NCBI GenBank assembly: GCA_021732665.1
Contig: JAKFUL010000021.1
Location: forward strand, 1-64,000
Direction of reading: 5' to 3'
DNA from: Acetobacteraceae bacterium
GTDB taxonomy: Bacteria > Pseudomonadota > Alphaproteobacteria > Acetobacterales > Acetobacteraceae
Length of the DNA: 64,000 nt
This document shows positions 30,818 through 40,624 of this stretch, one piece after another (position 1 is the stretch's first letter; each line of letters begins with the position of its first letter). Under the pieces are notes generated by a model. That model searched no databases and was not told where the DNA came from. It worked only from the letters and a program-made list of their open reading frames with translations. The position numbers and the translations under genes are program-made.

Positions 30818-33742
30818 ATGCCGCGAGACACGCCAGGCGCCCGGCCGGACGGCAAGTTCATCCGCATCCGCGGCGCGCGTGAGCACAATCTGAAGAATCT
30901 CGACGTCGATATCCCCAAGGACAGCCTGACGGTGATCACCGGCCTGTCCGGCTCGGGCAAATCCTCGCTCGCCTTCGACACGATCTATGCCGAGGGGCAG
31001 CGGCGCTATGTCGAGTCGCTGAGCGCCTATGCCCGGCAGTTCCTGCAACTCATGCAGAAGCCCGATGTCGACAGCATCGAGGGGCTGTCGCCGGCGATTT
31101 CCATCGAGCAGAAGACGACAAGCCACAACCCGCGCTCCACCGTCGGCACGGTGACGGAAATCTATGACTATATGCGGCTGCTCTGGGCCCGCGTGGGCGT
31201 GCCCTACAGCCCGGCGACCGGCCTGCCGATCGAGGCGCAGAGTGTGGCGCAGATGGTGGACCGGGTGTCGTCCATGCCCGAAGGCACGCGCCTGCTGCTG
31301 CTGGCCCCGGTGGTGCGCGGCAAGAAGGGCGAATTCCGCAAGGATTTTGCCGAGTTTCAGCGTCGCGGCTTCGAGCGGGTGAAGGTCAACGGCACGCTGC
31401 ACCAGGTCAGCGATCCCCCGAAGCTCGACAAGAAGCTCAAGCACGATATCGAGATCGTGGTGGACCGCGTGGTGGTCCGGGCGGGCATGGAGCAACGGCT
31501 GGCCGACAGTTTTGAGACCGCGCTCGCCCTGGCCGAGGGCATCGCCTATGTCGAAGTGGCTCCTGGCGCCGCCGGGGGCAGCGACGCCGATGGCGGTGAG
31601 CGCACGGTGTTCAGCCAAAAATTCGCCTGCCCGGTCAGCGGCTTCACCATCGAGGAAATCGAGCCCCGGCTCTTCTCCTTCAATTCCCCGCAAGGCGCCT
31701 GCCCGGCCTGCGACGGCCTGGGCACCGAGACCTTCTTCGACCCCGCCCTGGTCGTGCCCGATGACAACAAGGCGCTGAAAGAGGGCGCCATCGCCGCCTG
31801 GGTCAACGCCAACTCGCCCTATTACGACCAGACGCTGGACAGCCTGGCCAAGCATTTTCGGCAGCGCATGGACACGGCATGGGGCGAGCTGCCCGAGGCG
31901 TTCCGCATGGCCATCCTGCACGGCACGGGCAAGGAGGCGATCACGCTGCGCTACAAGGACGGCTTGCGCGCCTATGAGGTGCAAAAACCTTTCGAGGGCG
32001 TGATCCCCAATCTCGAACGCCGGTTCCGCGAAACCGACAACCCCTGGGTGCGGGAGGATCTGTCGCGGTACCAGGCGAAGAAGGCCTGCGCGGTGTGCCA
32101 CGGTTTCCGGCTCAAGCCTGAATCGCTCAGCGTGAAGGTGGCGGCCCGCCATGTCGGCGAGGTCTGCGAGCTTTCGATCAGCGACGCCCGCGCCTGGTTC
32201 GCCACCGTGAACGACACGCTGACGCCGCAGCGCGCCGATATCGCCCGGCGCATCCTCAAGGAGATCGAGGAGCGGCTGCAATTCCTGGTCGATGTGGGGC
32301 TGAACTACCTCTCGCTCGGCCGCGCCTCGGCCACGCTTTCGGGCGGGGAGTCGCAGCGCATCCGGCTGGCGTCACAGATCGGCTCGGGCCTCACCGGCGT
32401 GTTGTATGTGCTGGACGAACCCTCCATCGGCCTGCATCAGCGCGACAATGAACGGCTGCTCGGCACGCTCCGCCGGCTGCGCGACATCGGCAATACCGTG
32501 CTGGTGGTCGAGCATGACGAGGATGCGATCCGCCAGGCCGACCATCTGATCGATATCGGCCCCGCGGCGGGTGCGGCGGGCGGGCGCATCATCGCCCAGG
32601 GCACACCGGCCGAGGTGGAGGCCAACCCCGACAGCATCACCGGCGCCTACCTGTCGGGGCGGCGCACGGTGCCGATGCCCAGCCTCCGCCGCACCTTCGA
32701 CCGCAAGAAGATGCTCAGGCTGACCGGCGCCTCGGGCAATAACCTCAAGAACGTGACGGCCGAAATCCCGCTCGGCACCTTCTGTTGCGTCGCCGGCGTT
32801 TCCGGCGGCGGCAAATCCACGCTGATCATCGAGACGCTGTACAACGCCGTCGCCCGCCGGCTGATGGGCACCGGCACCGTGCCCGCGCCTTATGAAAAGC
32901 TCGAAGGGCTGGAATATCTCGACAAGATCATCGACATCGACCAGTCGCCCATCGGCCGCACCCCGCGTTCCAACCCCGCCACCTACACGGGCCTTTTCGC
33001 GCCGATCCGCGACTGGTTCGCCGAGCTGCCCGATGCCAGGGCGCGCGGCTACAAGCCCGGCCGCTTCAGCTTCAACGTGAAGGGCGGACGCTGCGAGGCC
33101 TGCCAGGGCGATGGGCTGATCAAGATCGAGATGCATTTTTTGCCGGATGTCTACGTCACCTGCGATACTTGCAAGGGCAAGCGCTACAATCGCGAGACGC
33201 TGGAAGTAAAATTCCGCAACAAGAGCATCGCCGACGTACTGGACATGACCGTGACCGAGGGCCGCGAATTCTTCGCCGCCGTGCCGGCCATCCACGACAA
33301 GCTGAAAACGCTGGAGGAAGTGGGGCTGGGCTATATCCATCTCGGGCAGCAGGCCACCACGCTGTCGGGCGGCGAGGCGCAACGGATAAAACTCTCCAAG
33401 GAATTGTCCCGCCGCGCCACCGGCCGCACCCTCTACATCCTGGATGAACCCACCACCGGGCTGCATTTCGAGGATGTCCGAAAACTGCTGGAGGTGCTGC
33501 ACGCGCTGGTCGAGACCGGCAACACGGTGCTGGTGATCGAACACAATCTGGAAGTGATCAAGACCGCGGACTGGGTGCTGGACCTTGGCCCCGAGGGCGG
33601 CGAAGGCGGCGGCCGCATCGTGGCGCAGGGCACGCCCGAGGAGATCGCCGCCGCGCCGGAAAGCCACACCGGGCGCTTCCTGGGGCCGATCCTGGCCAGG
33701 CACGCGTTGGTGGCGGCACCCAAGCGCCGCAAGCGGGCGTGA
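30818..33742 (+). CDS. uvrA: Excinuclease ABC subunit A
   Basis: Damage-recognition ATPase of nucleotide excision repair, 974 aa, normal length. First Walker [13 protein letters not shown] is near residue 45. Zinc-module cysteines are seen in [10 protein letters not shown] and CAVCHGF, and the second set in [10 protein letters not shown] and [11 protein letters not shown]. Both ABC signatures ([12 protein letters not shown] and [12 protein letters not shown]) and both Walker B blocks ([22 protein letters not shown]) are complete. ATG 30818 is used; a GTG two codons earlier is possible. A LexA box sits just upstream. Confidence 0.97.
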   Translation: MPRDTPGARPDGKFIRIRGAREHNLKNLDVDIPKDSLTVITGLSGSGKSSLAFDTIYAEGQRRYVESLSAYARQFLQLMQKPDVDSIEGLSPAISIEQKTTSHNPRSTVGTVTEIYDYMRLLWARVGVPYSPATGLPIEAQSVAQMVDRVSSMPEGTRLLLLAPVVRGKKGEFRKDFAEFQRRGFERVKVNGTLHQVSDPPKLDKKLKHDIEIVVDRVVVRAGMEQRLADSFETALALAEGIAYVEVAPGAAGGSDADGGERTVFSQKFACPVSGFTIEEIEPRLFSFNSPQGACPACDGLGTETFFDPALVVPDDNKALKEGAIAAWVNANSPYYDQTLDSLAKHFRQRMDTAWGELPEAFRMAILHGTGKEAITLRYKDGLRAYEVQKPFEGVIPNLERRFRETDNPWVREDLSRYQAKKACAVCHGFRLKPESLSVKVAARHVGEVCELSISDARAWFATVNDTLTPQRADIARRILKEIEERLQFLVDVGLNYLSLGRASATLSGGESQRIRLASQIGSGLTGVLYVLDEPSIGLHQRDNERLLGTLRRLRDIGNTVLVVEHDEDAIRQADHLIDIGPAAGAAGGRIIAQGTPAEVEANPDSITGAYLSGRRTVPMPSLRRTFDRKKMLRLTGASGNNLKNVTAEIPLGTFCCVAGVSGGGKSTLIIETLYNAVARRLMGTGTVPAPYEKLEGLEYLDKIIDIDQSPIGRTPRSNPATYTGLFAPIRDWFAELPDARARGYKPGRFSFNVKGGRCEACQGDGLIKIEMHFLPDVYVTCDTCKGKRYNRETLEVKFRNKSIADVLDMTVTEGREFFAAVPAIHDKLKTLEEVGLGYIHLGQQATTLSGGEAQRIKLSKELSRRATGRTLYILDEPTTGLHFEDVRKLLEVLHALVETGNTVLVIEHNLEVIKTADWVLDLGPEGGEGGGRIVAQGTPEEIAAAPESHTGRFLGPILARHALVAAPKRRKRA

Positions 33743-33767
33743 GCCTGAAGGCTCACGCGAGCGTGAG
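33739..33767 (+). repeat. Two overlapping, mutually exclusive hairpins at the uvrA stop
   Basis: GTGAGCC (33739-33745) pairs with GGCTCAC (33750-33756) around TGAA. Alternatively CTCACGC (33752-33758) pairs with GCGTGAG (33761-33767). The two structures share the central strand, so only one can form. They overlap the uvrA stop and the start region of the next gene. Confidence 0.5.
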
Positions 33768-34161
33768 ACTGACCCTGCTGTTCGACGCGCAATGTGTGCT
33801 GTGCAGCAACACCGTGCGCTTCGTGCTCGCGCATGAACGCTCGCCCGCCATCGCCTTCGCCGGCACCTCGGGCGAGGCCGGCCGTGCGCTGGCCGCCCGC
33901 CACGGCATGTCCGAGGCCGATCTGGATGCCAGCTTCGTGCTGATCGAGGGCGACACCGCACTCACCCGCTCCGACGCCGCACTCCGTCTGGCCCGGGAAT
34001 TGCGCCCGCCCTGGTCCTGGCTCGCGGCGCTGCGCGTCATCCCCAGGCCGGTCCGCGACGCCGTCTATTCCTGGGTGGCGCGCCATCGCTACCGCCTTTT
34101 CGGCCGCCTCGACGCCTGCTTCCTGCCCGCGCCGGAGCAACGGGCGCGCTTCCTGGCCTGA
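33739..34161 (+). CDS. DCC-family thiol-disulfide oxidoreductase-like protein (DUF393)
   Basis: A 140-aa protein with the family motif [17 protein letters not shown], which holds the DxxCxxC signature, and the C-terminal [14 protein letters not shown] block. The role of DCC proteins is not well defined; a thiol-based redox function is assumed. The GTG at 33739 overlaps the uvrA stop (GTGA); a GTG at 33763 is an alternative start that would free the gene from the hairpin region. Confidence 0.85.
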   Translation: MSLKAHASVRLTLLFDAQCVLCSNTVRFVLAHERSPAIAFAGTSGEAGRALAARHGMSEADLDASFVLIEGDTALTRSDAALRLARELRPPWSWLAALRVIPRPVRDAVYSWVARHRYRLFGRLDACFLPAPEQRARFLA

Positions 34162-34244
34162 TCCGATTGACGGGTTCAGGGCCGGGCAGCATCCTTGCCA
34201 TCAACCGGCCAGCGCAGCCGGACGAGGAGCCCGGGAGAGACGCG

Positions 34245-35198
34245 ATGACCGCCATAGCAGGCCACATGCCCGCCACCCGCAAGCCCGGCGCGCTGGGCAT
34301 TCATTCCATCGGCGGATTCGTGCTCGCGGTGCCCGAGGTCAGCCGGGCGCAGGATTTTTACGGCGCCTTCGGCCTCGACGCACGTGCGCAGGGCAACCAA
34401 CTCAACCTGCACACCATGGCCGATGGCTATCGCTGGGGCAGGGTGGTGGAGGGTGGGCGCAAGCACATGCACCACGTCACCCTGCATGCCTTCGAGGAGG
34501 ACATGCCGCGCTTCAAGTCCCAGATCGAGGGCATGGGCCTGCGCCTGCTCGATCCGCCCGCCGGTTTCGACAGCAACGGGCTGTGGCTGCGTGACCCGGA
34601 CGGGCTGCTGCTGGAAATCCGGGTCGGCGAGAAAACCTCGCCCGATGAAAAGACGCCGATCATCCTGAAGCCGACCGAGGGCGGGCTGCGCAACGCCCCC
34701 TATAGACGCCACGTCGAGCGCGAGGTGCCGCGCCGGCTCAGCCATATCCTGATGTTCACCCCCGATGTGCCGCGCGCCATCGCCTTCTATTCCCGCGTGC
34801 TGGGCATGCGGCTGTCCGACCGCTCGGGCGATTTCGTCGCCTTCATGCATGCCATCCATGGCTCCGACCATCACGTCATGGCCTTCGTGAAATCCGCGGC
34901 CCCCGGGCTGCATCATCTGTCCTGGGACATGCCGTCGCTGGCCAGCATCGGCCTCGGCGCGATGTGGATGGCCGATCGCGGTTTCGCGCATGGCTGGGGT
35001 TTTGGCCGGCATGTTCTGGGCTCCAACTACTTCCATTACATCCAGGATCCGTGGGGCTCCTGGAGCGAATACTCCGCCGATATCGACCATGTGCCGGCCA
35101 GCATGGAGTGGGAGGGCATCGACCACCCGATGGAGGACAGCTTCTATCTGTGGGGCCCCAACCCGCCGGAAGATTTCGTCGCGAACACCGAGGCATGA
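34245..35198 (+). CDS. VOC-family type I extradiol dioxygenase
   Basis: A two-domain vicinal-oxygen-chelate protein, 317 aa. The N-terminal domain (SIGGFVLAVPEVSRAQDFYG) and the C-terminal domain (RRLSHILMFTPDVPRAIAFY) are each of glyoxalase type. The likely iron ligands are H in LSHILMF, H in LHHLSWDM and E in SWSEYSAD, the 2-His-1-Glu pattern of catechol meta-cleavage enzymes. The start codon at 34245 follows GGGAGAGA. It overlaps the flavin hydroxylase by four bases, a classical hydroxylate-then-cleave arrangement. Confidence 0.85.
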   Translation: MTAIAGHMPATRKPGALGIHSIGGFVLAVPEVSRAQDFYGAFGLDARAQGNQLNLHTMADGYRWGRVVEGGRKHMHHVTLHAFEEDMPRFKSQIEGMGLRLLDPPAGFDSNGLWLRDPDGLLLEIRVGEKTSPDEKTPIILKPTEGGLRNAPYRRHVEREVPRRLSHILMFTPDVPRAIAFYSRVLGMRLSDRSGDFVAFMHAIHGSDHHVMAFVKSAAPGLHHLSWDMPSLASIGLGAMWMADRGFAHGWGFGRHVLGSNYFHYIQDPWGSWSEYSADIDHVPASMEWEGIDHPMEDSFYLWGPNPPEDFVANTEA

Positions 35199-36844
35199 GC
35201 GCCCTCGACACCGAGGTTCTCATCGTCGGCGGCGGGCCGGTGGGGCTGGCGCTCGCGGTGGAACTCGGCATGCGCGGCATCAGCGCCGTGCTGCTCGAAC
35301 GCAGCGACCGCCACGCCCAGCAGCCGCGCGCCAAGACCACCAATGTCCGCTCCATGGAACACATGCGCCGCTGGGGCATCGCCGAGCGGCTGCGCGACCA
35401 GGCGCCCTTCGGCCGCGCCTATGGCACCGATGTGGTCTTCGCCACGCGGCTGTTCGGGCATGAGCTGGCCTGCTTCGACAATGCCTTCTTCGGCCAGATT
35501 CCCGGCCGCAAGGACGACCGTTTTGCCGAAGGCGCGCAGTGGATTCCGCAATACAAGGTGGAGGGCGTACTCCGCGACCGCGCCGCCGAATTCTCCTCCG
35601 TCACCCTGCGGCTGGGCACCCAGCTGGACGCCATCACCCAGGATGCCGGTGGCGTGACCGCCCAGGCACATGACGTGACATCGGGACGGGCGCTCACCAT
35701 CCGCGCCGCCTATGCCATCGGCGCCGACGGCGCGCGCTCGCGCGTGCGCGAGGCGATCGGGGCGCGGATGGAGGGCAGCCACGCCTATGCCCAGCACCTG
35801 AACATGGTCATCCGCGCGCCCGGTCTGCGCGACGCCGTGCGCCACAAGCCCGCGATCATGTACTGGCTGGTCAATCCGGAAAGCCCCGCGGTGTGCAGCC
35901 CGATGGATGATGGCGACCGCTGGGCCTTCGGCTGCGTCCTCAAGCCCGGCGAGGCGGTGCCCGACCACGACGCGCTCCGCGCCCGGATGAACCTGGCCTT
36001 CGGCCGCGACATCGAGGCCGAGATCATCGTCACCGACCCCTGGTCGGCGCATTCGCTGATCGCCGACCGCTACCAGGAAGGCCGGATCATCCTGGCCGGC
36101 GATGCCTGCCACCTGCACCCGCCCTTCGGCGGCTATGGGATGAATCTCGGCCTGGGCGATGCGGTGGATCTGGGCTGGAAGCTGGCCGCCACTTTGCAGG
36201 GCTGGGGTGGCCCGGCCCTGCTGGCAAGCTACGAGGCGGAACGCCGCCCCGTGCATCACCGCGTGGTCAATGAGGCCGTGGCCAACCACGCCCTGCTGCC
36301 CAGCGACATGGCGCGCCCCATGCTGGAGGATGCAGGCCCGGCGGGCGAGGCGGTGCGGGCCGAGCTCGGCACCCTGATACTGGCCGGCAAGGAGCGTGAG
36401 TTCCGTACCCTCGGCGTGGTGCTGGGCAGCGGCTATCCCGGCTCGCCCATCGTGGTCCCCGATGGCAGCGCGGCGCCCGTCGAACACCCGACGGACTATA
36501 TCCCCTCGGCCCATCCCGGTTACCGCGCGCCGCATCTCTGGCTGGCCGATGGCAGCTCGCTGTTCGATCATTTCGGCGCGGGATTCTCACTGCTGGTCAC
36601 GGCACCCGGCGTTTCGGCCGAAGCTTTCACCCGCGCCGCCGCCGCGGCCAGCGTGCCGCTCACGCTGGTCACCCCCGCCGATACGCGGCTCGCGGCGCTG
36701 TACGAGGCGCCGCTCGCGCTCATCCGCCCGGACCAGCATGTGGCCTGGCGCGGGCAGGACGCGACGCAGGCGGCCGCCATCCTCGACCATGCCCGCGGCA
36801 CCGCCGCCACCCGCCCGCGTATTCTGGAAGGAGCCCGCGCATGA
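35195..36844 (+). CDS. FAD-dependent aromatic hydroxylase (MhpA-like)
   Basis: Class A flavoprotein monooxygenase, 549 aa. The GxGxxG motif is in LIVGGGPVGLALAVELGMRG, the DG motif in AIGADGARSRVREAIG, and the GD motif in IILAGDACHLHPPFGGYGMN. A C-terminal thioredoxin-like domain is expected from the length. It would hydroxylate a phenolic acid using NAD(P)H and oxygen, producing a diol for the upstream dioxygenase. Overlaps both neighbours by four bases, so the three genes are co-translated. Confidence 0.9.
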   Translation: MSALDTEVLIVGGGPVGLALAVELGMRGISAVLLERSDRHAQQPRAKTTNVRSMEHMRRWGIAERLRDQAPFGRAYGTDVVFATRLFGHELACFDNAFFGQIPGRKDDRFAEGAQWIPQYKVEGVLRDRAAEFSSVTLRLGTQLDAITQDAGGVTAQAHDVTSGRALTIRAAYAIGADGARSRVREAIGARMEGSHAYAQHLNMVIRAPGLRDAVRHKPAIMYWLVNPESPAVCSPMDDGDRWAFGCVLKPGEAVPDHDALRARMNLAFGRDIEAEIIVTDPWSAHSLIADRYQEGRIILAGDACHLHPPFGGYGMNLGLGDAVDLGWKLAATLQGWGGPALLASYEAERRPVHHRVVNEAVANHALLPSDMARPMLEDAGPAGEAVRAELGTLILAGKEREFRTLGVVLGSGYPGSPIVVPDGSAAPVEHPTDYIPSAHPGYRAPHLWLADGSSLFDHFGAGFSLLVTAPGVSAEAFTRAAAAASVPLTLVTPADTRLAALYEAPLALIRPDQHVAWRGQDATQAAAILDHARGTAATRPRILEGARA

Positions 36845-37833
36845 CCCAGCGCCGCCGACTGCTGCGCGTGGCCCTGGTCAGCCCCGCTTTGGCCGGCCCC
36901 GCTTTGGTCAGACCCGCGCTGGCGCAACCCCGCGCCTTCCCCGGCCGCCCGGTGCGCCTGGTGCTGGGCGCGGGCCCGGGCAGTGCACCCGATGTCGCGG
37001 CACGGCTGATGGCCGAGCAGCTCGCGGTGCTCTGGCGCCAGCCGGTGGTGGTGGAGAACCGCCAGGCCGCCAATGGCAACCTGGCCGCGCAGCTGGTGGC
37101 GGCGGCGGAAGGCGATGGCCACACGCTGCTCTTCGCCCAGGCCTCCATCCTGATCCTCAACGAATACCTCATGCGCAACCCGGGCTTCGCCACCGAACGC
37201 GACTTCCGGCCGCTGTCGATGCTGATGGCCACACCCTTCCTGATCGCCGCCGGCCCGGCGCTGCCGGCCAATTCCCTGCCCGAGCTCGTCGCGCTCGCCC
37301 GCGCCCGCGGCGGCAACCTCACCTTCGCCACCTCCTCGGGCACCAACCTGCCACGCTTCGCAGGCGAGATGCTCAAGCGCGCGGCGGGGGTGGAGATGGT
37401 GAACGTGCCCTACTCCGCCATGGCCAACGGGGTGCAGGACACCATCGCCGGGCGGGTGGATTTCATGATCGAGGGCACCCCGGTGCTCAGCCCCCAGGTA
37501 CGTTCAGGGCAGATGAAGGCCCTGGCCATCACCTCGCTGGAACGCTTCCCGGGGCTGCAGGAGGTGCCCACAGTCTCGGCCACCTATCCCGGCTTCGCCT
37601 CGGTGGGCTGGTTCGGCGTGGTCGCGCCGCGCGGCATGAGCACGGAACTGGCGAACCGTATCTCGGAGGATTTCCGCTTCGTGCTGGAAGCGCCGGAAAT
37701 GCGCCAGCGCCTGCTGCGCGACTTCGGCGCCGCCACCGTGGGCAGCAACCCCGACGACTTCGCCACCTTCCTGACCCGCGAACGCGAGACCCACAGCCGC
37801 CTGGTGCGGGAGGTGGGGGCCTTCGTGGAATAG
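36841..37833 (+). CDS. Bug/TctC-family receptor protein
   Basis: Periplasmic receptor, 330 aa. A signal peptide ends near RPALAQP, followed by RAFPGRPVRLVLGAGPGSAP, VVENRQAANGNLA and MVNVPYSAMANGVQDTIAGR. It overlaps the hydroxylase stop (ATGA) and so most likely binds the aromatic substrate or a related acid for uptake. No membrane subunits are nearby. Confidence 0.9.
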   Translation: MTQRRRLLRVALVSPALAGPALVRPALAQPRAFPGRPVRLVLGAGPGSAPDVAARLMAEQLAVLWRQPVVVENRQAANGNLAAQLVAAAEGDGHTLLFAQASILILNEYLMRNPGFATERDFRPLSMLMATPFLIAAGPALPANSLPELVALARARGGNLTFATSSGTNLPRFAGEMLKRAAGVEMVNVPYSAMANGVQDTIAGRVDFMIEGTPVLSPQVRSGQMKALAITSLERFPGLQEVPTVSATYPGFASVGWFGVVAPRGMSTELANRISEDFRFVLEAPEMRQRLLRDFGAATVGSNPDDFATFLTRERETHSRLVREVGAFVE

Positions 37834-37919
37834 GGCGCGGGGCGCGCGGCCCCAGGGGGCGCTCCGTCCGCCCCGGCGTGGGCTTCACCTGAACCGATGC
37901 CGGCTCCGGTGAAACCGCT

Positions 37920-38462
37920 CTACGAGCCCTCCCCCGCATCCTTCGCGCGCTGGATCGCGACCATGATCAATTCTCGCGCCTTGGCGGCGTCGCCCCAGCC
38001 GATCACCTTCACCCATTTGCCGGGTTCGAGGTCTTTATAGTGTTCGAAGAAATGCCTGATCTGGTCGAGCGTGATCTGCGGCAGGTCGGTCACCTCGTGC
38101 ACATTGACGTAGCGCTTGGTGAGCTTGGGGCTGGGCACGGCGATGATCTTCTCATCATGCCCGCCATCATCTTCCATCATCAGCACACCCACCGGGCGCA
38201 CATTGATGACCGCGCCGGGGGCGATGGGGCGGGTATTGGCCACCAGCACGTCGATCGGGTCGCCATCATCGCTGAGCGTGTGCGGGACGAAGCCGTAATT
38301 GCCGGGGTAGCGCATCGGCGTATGAAGAAACCGATCAACAAACAGTGTGCCGGCTTCCTTGTTCATCTCGTATTTGATGGGTTCGCCGCCGATGCCCACC
38401 TCGATGATGACGTTGAGATCGTCGGGCGGGTTCTTGCCGATGGGAATCGCGTCGAGGTTCAT
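37920..38462 (-). CDS. ppa: Inorganic pyrophosphatase, class A
   Basis: Soluble pyrophosphatase, 180 aa, close to the E. coli enzyme length. The signature [10 protein letters not shown] holds the metal-binding aspartates. [13 protein letters not shown] and [14 protein letters not shown] are further family blocks. It hydrolyses PPi and so drives biosynthetic reactions. The start at 38462 gives the normal N-terminus [20 protein letters not shown]. Confidence 0.96.
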   Translation of the reverse strand: MNLDAIPIGKNPPDDLNVIIEVGIGGEPIKYEMNKEAGTLFVDRFLHTPMRYPGNYGFVPHTLSDDGDPIDVLVANTRPIAPGAVINVRPVGVLMMEDDGGHDEKIIAVPSPKLTKRYVNVHEVTDLPQITLDQIRHFFEHYKDLEPGKWVKVIGWGDAAKARELIMVAIQRAKDAGEGS

Positions 38463-38530
38463 GGCTGGCTCCGTGTGGGGGCCTGGGCTTAACCACGAAG
38501 CGCGCGGCGGTTCAATCCGTCGCGCATGGC

Positions 38531-39190
38531 CTAATCCCGGGTTGAGTGCCCGACCTGCTGCACACCCATGGCCAATAGCAGGGAGACGAGTTCCGCCTGC
38601 CGGCTCAGCCCTGTCTTGATGAAGAGCGCGCGCAGCTGGCTGCGCACGGTGTGGACGGAGACGCCGCGCAGCCCGGCGCAATCCACCGCGGCCAGCCCAT
38701 CGGCGAGGTCGAGCGCCAGGCCGGCCTCGGTGGCGGTGAAGCCGAAGGCCTCGCGCAGGAAGGCGTGGCTGGGCAGGCGGCGGCGGGCCGGGTCGAGGAT
38801 GGAGACGGTGGCGCCGATGCCCTCCAGCGGCTGGAAGCACACCATGTAGGGCGGCGGGCCTTCGGGGCGGGGCAGGGGCATTTCGCCCTGCTCGCCCTCC
38901 AGCGCGCAACGCAGCTGGGCGAGGTAACGCAGCCGGATGTCCGGGTCGGTCGGCTGCATGCCGTGGGCGGCGTGCGGCGACATGGCGGAGGGGTCGGCCC
39001 GCAGCAGCCGGTGGGCGGCGCGGTTGAGGAAGATGGCGCGGCCATCGGCGCCATGCAGCGACATGGCCATGGGCTGCGCGTCCAGCGCCGCGCGCAGCAG
39101 GGCTGGTTCCGCCGCGGCGCCCGCGGGCGTCGAGACCATGGGTGGCACCGCGTCGGAGAAGCCGAACGGCGTCGAGAGATCATTGGGCAT
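38531..39190 (-). CDS. LuxR-type transcriptional regulator with PAS-like sensor
   Basis: A 219-aa protein. The N-terminal part ([20 protein letters not shown] through [13 protein letters not shown]) looks like a PAS domain. The C-terminal helix-turn-helix reads [19 protein letters not shown] then [20 protein letters not shown], a LuxR/GerE type with the usual T-x-x-x-x-x-L recognition helix. No phosphoacceptor domain is seen. Target genes are unknown; the divergent pyrophosphatase is unlikely since both read in the same direction. Confidence 0.85.
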   Translation of the reverse strand: MPNDLSTPFGFSDAVPPMVSTPAGAAAEPALLRAALDAQPMAMSLHGADGRAIFLNRAAHRLLRADPSAMSPHAAHGMQPTDPDIRLRYLAQLRCALEGEQGEMPLPRPEGPPPYMVCFQPLEGIGATVSILDPARRRLPSHAFLREAFGFTATEAGLALDLADGLAAVDCAGLRGVSVHTVRSQLRALFIKTGLSRQAELVSLLLAMGVQQVGHSTRD

Positions 39191-39276
39191 GTGGCAGCCT
39201 CATTGCTGGATGCCATCATGCGCGGGCGGGCGTCAGCGAAACGTCACCGGGCCGTGAATTGCTGCGTGATTGCGCC

Positions 39277-40299
39277 TCAGCGCCAACCCGCGCGCTGCAT
39301 CAGGCGCAGCGCCTCGGGCATATTGGCGGCCAGCGTGGTGGCGCTGAGCGGGTCCTGTCGGAATTCGCCCAAGCCCCGCAGGAAGGGGTGGACCACGGCG
39401 TCTGCCACCACGGGGTATTCCATGTTGCCGCCAGCGAAGAGGGCCTGGGCGGCGGGGCCGGAGAGGTATTCCAGGAACGCCTCGGCGGCCTCGCGGTTGG
39501 GCGCGTTGCGGATGATGCCGGCGCCGGAGACGTTCATGTGCGTGCCACGGTCGCCCTGGGCCTGGTTGGGGAAGAGCACGCCCACGCGCCCGGCCAGCTC
39601 GCGTTCCTCGGCGCGGGGCGAGATGTGCAGCAGGCCGAGATAATAGGTGTTGGCGATGGCGAGCCGCCCCTGGCCGGCCAGCATGGCGCGGATCTGGTCG
39701 CGGTCGCCGCCCGACGGCGGACGGGCCAGGTTGGCGGCGATGCCGCGCGCCCAGGCCTCGGTGGCGGGCAGGCCATTGGCGGCCAGGATGCTGGCTGTCC
39801 AGCCGATATTGTAGATGTAGCCCGAGGAGCGGACGAGGACGGATTGGCCCAGCTCGGGCTTTGCCAGATCCTCATAGCGGGCGAAGCCGGCGGGCAGCCC
39901 CTGAGCCTTGTCGTACATGATCACGCGGGCGCGGGTGGTGAAGCCGAACCAGTGGCCTTCCGGGTCGCGCAGATGGGCGGGGATGCGCGCCTCCAGCATG
40001 GCGTTGCGGGTGGGCTGGAAGACGCCCGCCTCCCTGGCCCGCGCCAGCCGGCCGATATCGACGGTGACGAGGATATCGGCCGGGGAATTGGCGCCCTCGG
40101 CGCGGATGCGCTCCAGCAGCTGGTCGACATTGGCCTCGATGACGCGCACGCGGATTCCGGACCCGCGGGTAAAGCCCTCCCACAGCTCGCGGTCGGTGTC
40201 GTAGTGGCGGGCGGAGTAGATGTTGACCACGCGCTCCTGCGCCAGCGCGGGGGCGGCCAGGAAGGAGGGGGCGAGGGCGAGAAGATGGCGGCGCTGCAT
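39277..40299 (-). CDS. Iron(III) ABC transporter substrate-binding protein (FutA/FbpA type)
   Basis: Periplasmic receptor of 340 aa with signal peptide MQRRHLLALAPSFLAAPALA. The mature start ERVVNIYSARHYDTDRELWE and the SSGYIYNIGWTASI block carrying tyrosines that could ligate Fe(III) match FutA/AfuA-type proteins. No permease or ATPase lies beside it, so it must work with components elsewhere. Two Fur-like palindromes 37-75 bp upstream support iron control. Confidence 0.9.
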   Translation of the reverse strand: MQRRHLLALAPSFLAAPALAQERVVNIYSARHYDTDRELWEGFTRGSGIRVRVIEANVDQLLERIRAEGANSPADILVTVDIGRLARAREAGVFQPTRNAMLEARIPAHLRDPEGHWFGFTTRARVIMYDKAQGLPAGFARYEDLAKPELGQSVLVRSSGYIYNIGWTASILAANGLPATEAWARGIAANLARPPSGGDRDQIRAMLAGQGRLAIANTYYLGLLHISPRAEERELAGRVGVLFPNQAQGDRGTHMNVSGAGIIRNAPNREAAEAFLEYLSGPAAQALFAGGNMEYPVVADAVVHPFLRGLGEFRQDPLSATTLAANMPEALRLMQRAGWR

Positions 40300-40335
40300 G
40301 ATCGGCTCCAGGGTGATGCAGGGGGTTTAGCGCGG

Positions 40336-40374
40336 TTGCGAAGCATTCGCAAGTAGGATGCGAGCCATTCGCAA
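40336..40374 (-). promoter_or_regulatory. Two tandem Fur-like palindromes upstream of the iron receptor
   Basis: A perfect 7-3-7 palindrome TTGCGAAGCATTCGCAA at 40336-40352 is followed by an imperfect copy ATGCGAGCCATTCGCAA at 40358-40374. They are spaced exactly 22 bp start to start, about two helix turns, which favours side-by-side dimer binding. On the minus strand a TTGCGA (within the proximal palindrome) and TAAACC 17 bases downstream form a plausible weak promoter that the repressor would cover. Confidence 0.65.
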
Positions 40375-40447
40375 AAAGGCGAGGTCGTTACTCCGGGCGT
40401 GCCCGCCATGGCGAAGCGGCGGGATCATCGCGGTCGATCTACGGGCA

Positions 40448-40624
40448 GCAATGGTCACGCCGGCCATTCGTGCCCGCTTCGAGACGATGGGCCTGGCGAC
40501 GGTGGGCGGCAGCGCGGCCGAGGCACGCGCGATGCCGCCGCGCGAGACGGCATGGATGGCCGAGGCGCTGGCGCCGCCCGGCCTGCTGCGGGGGCGCCAG
40601 GCGTGCTGGATTCAGGGTCCGTAG
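40448..40624 (+). pseudogene. Remnant of the C-terminus of a Bug/TctC receptor
   Basis: The frame from 40448 reads AAMVTPAIRARFETMGLATV then GGSAAEARAMPPRETAWMAE, to a TAG at 40622-40624. This resembles the closing segment of Bug receptors (residue pattern PAIRARF..MG...VG.S..E.....ET..W). No signal peptide or receptor body precedes it, and the upstream bases are the iron receptor's control region. It is best read as a deletion scar of a former Bug gene. Confidence 0.45.
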
